Source: Priapulus caudatus
Taxonomy: Eukaryota; Priapulida; Priapulimorpha; Priapulimorphida; Priapulidae
Length of the DNA: 28,017 nt
Direction of reading: 5' to 3'
NCBI RefSeq assembly: GCF_000485595.1
Contig: NW_014577222.1
Coordinates: forward strand, 416,572-444,588
The position numbers and the translations under genes were made by a program. Below the pieces are notes generated by a model. That model saw nothing but the letters and a program-made list of their open reading frames with translations. It was not told the DNA's origin and did not search any database. Shown here in pieces: positions 12,380 to 20,800 of this stretch (positions within the stretch are counted from its first letter, which is position 1; each line of letters opens with the position of its first letter).

Positions 12380-12690
12380 CGATCATCCATGCCAGACTGA
12401 GCTGCTACGTGACAGCCAAGCAATCATGCGAATGAGCAATCTGTCCACCCCGTCCACGGCATAGGCTAATAACGGCTCAGGTATTCTAAGAGGAATTTTG
12501 CACAGCCCAGCAATGACGACACAATCGCCGCCGTCGCGTGCAATAACGTCGTGATCAACATCACTTTGCGAGAATCGGTCACAGTTAGCATAACGAATGA
12601 GCATGCCATTGTATGGTAAGTCATTTCAGGCGCGTAAAATCAGCGAGAGTAATCGAGAGTAGAGGGAACCGATGTCGAGAAGATCGTTTG
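12380..12690. other. LIG3 3' flank, no BRCT exon found
   Basis: In vertebrate LIG3-alpha the linker is followed by a BRCT domain. All three minus-strand frames here lack the expected hydrophobic core and the WIW-type motif. No AATAAA was noticed on the minus strand. The stretch may be 3' UTR, intron or damaged exon. Confidence 0.4.
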
Positions 12691-15600
12691 TTATCGAGAA
12701 GATGGAACGGTGGAATTCTGATATTGCTCGCAAACCAGGCCACCTACTTGCTTATCGACTTCACTCAATTTGACGGACGAACCGTGCTTGTGGCTTTTCT
12801 CGGACCTCTGCTTTTTCTCAGGGGTTCGCTTCTTCATTGGCGATGTTTCGTTTGTGGTTTCGCCTTCTAATTTCCGCTAAAACACAGGAAAGAATCTCTG
12901 TAGTATTTTTGCACATATATTTGTTCCAAACGCCGGCACTAACATATCATGGGTAGATGCCGCTGGGGTTTTCTAATGACACAGTGGCGCCACCTACGCT
13001 GCGATGAACTTAGCGCAACCGTCGACCTGTTTGTGCTTAGCTATAATAACCAAATCTCTGAACAGAAACTCCGAACTGTGAAAACACTGCCAGTCATGCT
13101 GGCATTCGTACACCACCGGTGGCTTCAACCCGCGCTAATTCTACCTTCTTTTTGGAAATGGATTCCGGATCCTCCTTGATCTTCCGCTTGAGTGGAGAAG
13201 CAGCAGGAGTGGAGGTTCTACTACTGGAGGCACTGCTGCCAACGTCCGATCCTTGCATCCCACGTCCCGCATCATCGTCATCATCGTCGTCGTTGCCGGA
13301 TGGCTTCTTCTTTGTACCCGGTGAGAAGAGATCAGCAATGTCTGATGTCTCCTTCGACTTCTCAAATAGGTCCTACAAGAAAAGAACCATGAGCGAGAGC
13401 CACACGTGCTGCCACCTAGGGTGCAGAATCCGATGTGCGAAGGGTCGGACACGAATCACAAGCCCTTTCAGGGTTGCCGTTGTTGAAAGTAAACCGATCT
13501 TACAATAGTTTGATGAATAACTCTTGCATTACATACCGTCAGGTTTTATCAAGACGAAATCAAAAGGAGTTACGGTGCTGTCACTGAGATAAAGCCAAAT
13601 GCATCTTATTATAGCTTAGTAACAAATAATTCTCCCATCGGCTATAGCCACAAAATTCCCGTGTGAAATATGGTTAATATTCGTTGTTACATTCCGTGCG
13701 TGTTAACCAATATTTCACAACTCGGCATCTTTTTCATACGCCCCAAATTTATTACTCAACACGTGATGTAGCTGCACACGTGCAGGTAAAACTGTAAATA
13801 CAAAATAATGCACACTAAATATTATGTAGCTCATGTCATGTAATGTTCATTATATCCAAAATTATATAATAAAGATCCAAATTATAAGAAATTAGGCGAG
13901 AACCAAGAAACAACACTTACAATGTATGGTGCATCGTGGAAAAATGCGCGAGCGCACGCAAATGTATAAATACGGCTCAAGCAAAAGGCCCGCGCCACGC
14001 ACAACAGACGCTTTTATAACGCGACAAGGAAACCCGCGAGTCACATGACTAAAACATAATGTAAACGAGCAAAACGCAGCCTAGATGAACTGCTTAAAAT
14101 ACCGAGTGAAATAAGAACTGACAGTTCAAGAAATACTACAGTATGACACGCTTAGAAGAAATGATGAGAAGAAATAACATTCGTAGTGTCGCTGGTGCCT
14201 GTTGTCAAAAATATACCTTAACATTAGTCTTAATAACATTTACCTTTTCCTGGTAGATCAGACCTCTATACACTGCGTATGTGAAACTCATTATGTGTAA
14301 CTTTATCAGTAAACTCGTAAATCATCATTATTTTTCAGTCAACTTTCTACGAGAAAAAGTTTATGTTAAGACTAACGACTAACTTTGTTTCTGACGACGG
14401 GCCCCTGGCACATACCCTGAGTTGGTTGAGATTGGTGGCCGTCTCCCAATCCTTGTCATCGCGAATTCTGGTCACCCTCGGAAAACGGATGGAGATGCCA
14501 TCCGCCGTGTGACTCTCCGACTTGCTGAACTCTGCTCCTACGATCTCCCACACCGGCGCCACCTTGGGGTCTGATATGACGAAATCCGGTATCAAGACTT
14601 TGTTGATCTTCAACCATTTGGGAACTTTGCTTTGGTCCTGGTAACCATAGAAGTTTTATATATATATATATATTATGTTCCATATTATACACCATATGGA
14701 ATAGCCCTCAATATATAATAACCAATATTGATAGTGATTAGGGGTTATAAATTAAGGCAATTTAAGGGTTATAAACAAGGGTGTTGCCTTATTTATGGTG
14801 AGACAACCCAGTAGTGGGGGAGGGCTATTATACAATCAAATTAAAATTGCTTGCAATTGCTACCTTGTAAATTTGTGGTGTGTCTAATGTATCATAGCAT
14901 CTTATAAGTCGCAAAATACATTTAATTATCATGTATGACACGGAACTCGGTGGTGCCATCACTCTAGACTATTCTATTTGTTTCAAATTGCATTCCAGTT
15001 TCAGATGGAATATTCAATAATACGACAACAAATCACGCGGATATTTCCTTATATAAGTACTAATTCGGAAAAACCTTGCTGATTTTGATCATAGGCAGCT
15101 CCTTGTTTAGCCGTTCTAGTGTCTTGTCGTCATGGCCACCGCTGCACTTGGTTACTGTACACCATTTTCCAGAGTGGGGGTCGTAGGTGCCCATGAGAAA
15201 CACTGACATCATGCCGCCTACAAATAGGACATAAACATGTCGCAGTGGAAAAGCTACAATTTATCAGCCCCTAAATCGCATTACTGCGATAATAATACAC
15301 AATACGTGCCATACACGCAAGTCACATCTATGTCAATGCCACATGCATGCAAGCCCCTCGTAACAAGGACTGCTTAGACGAGTGAAAGCGAAGAATTGAC
15401 GTAAATACCATATTTGTAAAGCTGCAGCTGTCACAAAGCATGTCATGATCCCATACTAATGGAGGTGATCAGAGCTGGGCAGCGTGAAGTGACTTATCCT
15501 GCGATGCCGTCGTGTTATCTGCATCTACCTACCTTTGCTGCCACTTCCATAGTAAGCTCCAAGCACGGCCAGGTCAGCTGCATCCGCCATTGCACCCTCA

Positions 15601-15692
15601 TTGAGGTAGTCTTTCTTCACCTTCAGCCAATGTCTCTTGCCAGGTTCATAGATGCTCTGTGTAAATAGTAGCATAATTATCTATCATGAGAC

Positions 15693-15723
<31 letters not shown>

Positions 15724-15745
15724 TTCACATGTACCTGTGCACACA

Positions 15746-15801
<56 letters not shown>

Positions 15802-17837
15802 CACACACACGACATCATGTACCTCACACTATAGCACAGTCCTTTACCATGATATTATGTACCTCACACTATAGCACAGAGTCACGTACCGTGATGTCTT
15901 TTAAGACCAGACCTTCCAGTCCTTCCCTGATAGCCCTTGTGATCATTGCACGAAGTTCTGCTGCAGTCTGCCAACAGAGATAAAATAATTATGATGATAT
16001 GGTTCGGTTAGGATTCGGTTTAGGGTTATGGTTAGTGTGTATGTCTGCGTACGTGCGTGCATTCATGCGTGCGTGTGCCGGTCAGCCGGTGTGTGCGCAT
16101 ATGCGTGCATGTGTGCGTGTGTGTGTAGATATCTAGTTAATGCATATTACAGTCAAACCTGTGTTAGTAGACATGAGTATAGAATGAACACCTGCACGTC
16201 TATAAAAAATACATTTGGTGGTTCCCTTGAGAGGAATTTATACAGTGAAACCACTTCTATACAACAAACACCTGTCTATCAATTTTTATCCTGAGGAACC
16301 CTTACATGAAAGGGTTGACTGTAATTTATGTTGGCATTATGACCCATGATGGGTGTAGTTATGGGATTAAACTACACAGCTACTAATAAAGCAAAATTTA
16401 ACTACTAAATCTAATGGGATCAATTAGAATCTAGACTTACCGTGACGAACTTCATTTCAGAGAACATGACATGATTGGGGACTTCTGTCATGTTATCATG
16501 CAAGAATTTCCTGCGCTCCTTTATAGGTCTGCAAATAAATAAATAAAATTCTCACCGGCTGTGACTTACTGCATTATGATGCAGCAGGTCAGCTCCTGAG
16601 CAAATAACCCCCATGGTAATCACGATTTATAAAGGGATACACATGCACATTGGCACCTGCGACGATTACAATAATATCGTTGACCATCCAACGCTATATT
16701 ACTGAAAATAATGCTAACAGAACACGTCCTTTCATCTGGTAAGCAGCTGTTACATGCATCACTACTCTAGTATAGTCATGGTTATGCAAATCACGAACAA
16801 CTTACGTTTCCATCAGGTTTTCCCCGTTGAAATGGAGACAATCAAACACAAAGAGGCACACTGCCGCATCTTTAAAAGCAGATTTCTACAAAGAAAATGG
16901 AGGTCTAGATGAAACATCCACTTTATCGGTCGATATTTTCAAGTGACAAACGCAACTATGTGATATAAATTGTAAAAATATACTATGTCGCCAGAATGAT
17001 ATATGTATGTTACGTATGAAAGTGGAGGCCTGGACAGTCTGCACGGAACAAACTGTACTGTGTTACCCATGTTGACTAGATGTGATATATATATATCAAG
17101 AATACATAATGGGAGAAGAGTATGACATCGTTTTAACAGCGTTTTGCATAGTTTTCAACTTGAAAATAGTCTATCAATATGTGAATAAATATATTCAAAC
17201 TTTATCTTGTTTTCCCATATGACACCAGCAATTTACCTGAAAATCGTATGTGTTCTTCAAAAAAGTTCTTTGAATACGACACGGTTTCACACAGTTTTCC
17301 CAACCATTTGCATCTCGTTGACCAATGTTTGTTATCGGATTAGTGTTCTATTGTCTCTGACGGGACGCTGGGGGGTGTTGGGGATATTAGGCATCAAATT
17401 GTATTCAGTGTGTAATGCGTTTCCAGCGTGCTAGAAATAAATGCGAGCTAGCAGCTGATTTTAGCTGTGTTGCCATCGTGTTCCTGGTGATAAGGAAGCA
17501 AAACAAGTGCTGTTACTGTGCTTACCTAATATCCCCAACAGCCCCCAGCGTCCCATCAGAGACAATAGAACACTAATCCAATAACAAACATTGGTCAACG
17601 AGATGCAAATGGTTGGGAAAACTGTGTGAAACTGTGTCGTATTCAAAAAACTTTTTTAAAGAACACATACGATTTTCAGGTAAATTGGTGGTGTCATATG
17701 ATTAAGGAAGAATCATAGACGAAAACAAGGTAAAGTTTGAATATATTTATTCACATATTGATAAAATATTTTCAAGTTAAAAACTATGCAAAACGCTGTT
17801 AAACGGTGTCATGCTCTTCTCCCATTATGTACACTTG

Positions 17838-17868
<31 letters not shown>

Positions 17869-20800
17869 TCATACTCTTCTCCCATTATGTACACTTGATA
17901 TATATATATATATAAATAAATATGTTAGCTACCAACAGCCAGCCAACAATGGGAAGCTACCTTGTGCACACCCAACGTTCCGAACGGGAGCGGCTTCCCA
18001 GTATTCGTATCGATGAGAAGCACCTCTGCATCGAGAATCATGTCTTTGCCGTGCGGAAATGCCCGCGGAATGAACTCCTTGAAATGCTGCACCTGTGGGC
18101 ACAGATAACAACCGTAGACAACTAAATGAGTACTCGTTAACCTTAATGTTAAACCACGCACAGTAACTTGGTACCTCGCGGGCGCACGAGTGCATTGCTC
18201 TGTTAAATCGATGCCTGCAGAGTAGCAGCATGCATGCGCGCATTCATCATACCGCTAGGATGTCTCACGGCACGAGTAGATTCAAACAAAGAAGCAGCAT
18301 CTGCGGTCGTGGCAATGCCGCTCGGCTACTCGTGCTGACACCTGCGTGCGCTCGATGGATATAATAATAACTTTTTTTAATAATCTCTTTGCCTTAATCT
18401 ATCTCTATTTTATCATTTCTAATGATCTATTAATCTCTTTAGTAATGAGGAGGAGACGGACATACCTTGTGAGCGAGAACGGGCTTCAGGCTGCGGCTGA
18501 AGTAGCTGAAGCGGTCGCCCTGCTTGTGAACCTGCACACGCTCACCGTCGTACTTGATCTCGGAGTACATGCCGCTCGGACAACGCTTCAGCGCAAACTC
18601 GACCGACTTGCACGGCTCCGCCTGCGAGACACGATACTAAACGAGTCAGTACGAGACACGGCCTGCAAGACACGACACTGAACGAGTCAGTACGAGACGC
18701 AGCCTGCGAGACACGACACTGAACTAGTGAGTACGAGGCATGGCCTGCGAGACACGACACTGAACTAGCGAGTAGGAGACGCGGCCTGCGAGACACGACA
18801 CTGAACTCAGAGTTACTGTCAGGGATGTGTTAATACCCAGCAGATATCACTACTCTTCACACACGCCCAACACCGCATCACACACATCAACATCACTAGG
18901 TGCACCGATGGTAAACCTAGCATACATGTGGAAAGACTGGACACAACACTCACCAACATGGGCAGGACGGGGGTCATCAGGGACGCTCGGACACTAATGG
19001 ACTTAGCCATGCCCGGCTTGCCCGTCTCGCGAGCCTCTCGCTGGTTCTTTAACACTCGATCGACGACATCTCTCAGGTCTCGCGACGCTTGGAATGCAGG
19101 ATAGGCATTAGCATCCAGACCCTCCAAGCTGCACAGAAATATACACGTGGATTAACACCTCGAGTCTATTCTGAAAATACGCAACACACGCATTAATGAA
19201 GAATCATTTATAGTGTTAACAAGTGTTCAGGCTTCTCTCCACCATTTTATAGGAAGGGAGAAAATTATAGTGATCAATAAATGTCACACAGGTGATTTAT
19301 GAGAAATCAAAAGGTAAGAACAGAATGGCTCAGAGAATGATAGAGTGACAACGAGAGAAATCTGAGGAAAATTGGTGTATGTTGGAATAGTGATGCTCAC
19401 ATGTGCTTGGATCCAGCATTGATCCTTAGGTCATGCTTAATCAGACGTATTATCATCTTCAAATCATTTGCAGTGCTCCTGAAATCGACATACAATATGA
19501 TAAACAGCACATTACCTGATGATATAATAACTACACTTTCTTATCTTTTACTATTACTATTATATTACATTTATATTATTACTTTAACTATTATATCTAC
19601 TACTACACATCTACAATTTTATCCTATAAATACAGCAGACCTACGCTACCATAAAGCATGTATTAATTCTCATTACGGATCATTTAGTTATGATGTGATT
19701 AATGATGAACGAATCAAAACTTTATTTATTGAACGATGATGTTATCATGTGTACATACCTTTTGGCCATTCTGGTCAGAACTCTTTCCTGGTCATCTTCT
19801 TTGGTTTCTGCTGCCAACTGGCCAAGTAAGTGATCGACCTCAGCCAAGGTCAGGGTGCTTTTCGCTGCAGGCTGTATGTCTGTGGTGCTCAGCTCAAAAA
19901 ACTTGAAAACTGTCTCTGCAACATCACCCTAAAATGTGCAAAAACACTGTTAAGCATATTGTATATCGTTGTTTACAGCAGAGAACATGACTTGGTTTCC
20001 ACTGTGTATAATTGTTAGGCATTACAGTCTTGTGTACATGATGAAGCAACCATATATTACCTGTTCTAAGTCTGTTACCATCTCCTCCAAACTAGTACCA
20101 AATATCTGGAGAACAAAACAGTAAGTTTAACTTCAGAGATGACTAGGAATAAATTCTATGCAAGTTTAACACAATTATGAATAAAATTATAATCGAGACC
20201 GTGTATTATTTAACAGAAACTGAGAAATTGGGTATACTTGCTTGCAATAACATAGCACAACTACGTGGAGACAAACAAATTAGCACATACATACTTTTCA
20301 TTATTTTTTTAATGTAGCTTCTATGCTGTTTGCAAACAAAAACTGTTATGCTAAACCAAACTTCCTACTGTTAATGGTATAGAATGTGACTACATGGGCA
20401 TACCTGGCTAAACAGCTTCACTAGCTGTTTATTCTGCAGATTATATACTCTCTTTACCTGACCAGGTAAAAGCAGCTTGATCAGGAGATACGTGTCACCC
20501 TTGAAGCTATCTGTAAGGCAAGAAGCAAATTAAAAACCTATTTAAAATCATTAGACACAGACGCATGCACATGCTTGTGCACACAACCGTATGCATGCAC
20601 TCACCTATGCACACACACGCACACACACATACATGCATGCAATTACGCACATGCACGCCCATACTCATCCACACAAGGATGCACGTACACACACACAAAC
20701 ACACGCTCACACACGAGCGCACATATATTAACAAACGCACGCACCCATGCACGCTTGCACACGTACATACGCACACACACACACACACACCTACCTACTC

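Noticed and set aside
12383-12604. 73-codon minus-strand frame considered as the BRCT exon
   Set aside because: A fragment, SDVDHDVIARD, faintly recalls a BRCT strand, but the hydrophobic core and C-terminal Trp motif are absent and no acceptor in the right phase was convincing.
16005-16040. Telomere-like GGTTAGG/TTAGGG variants in intron 13
   Set aside because: Only one exact TTAGGG unit occurs in a short degenerate GGTTNGG stretch; chance or a microsatellite explains it.
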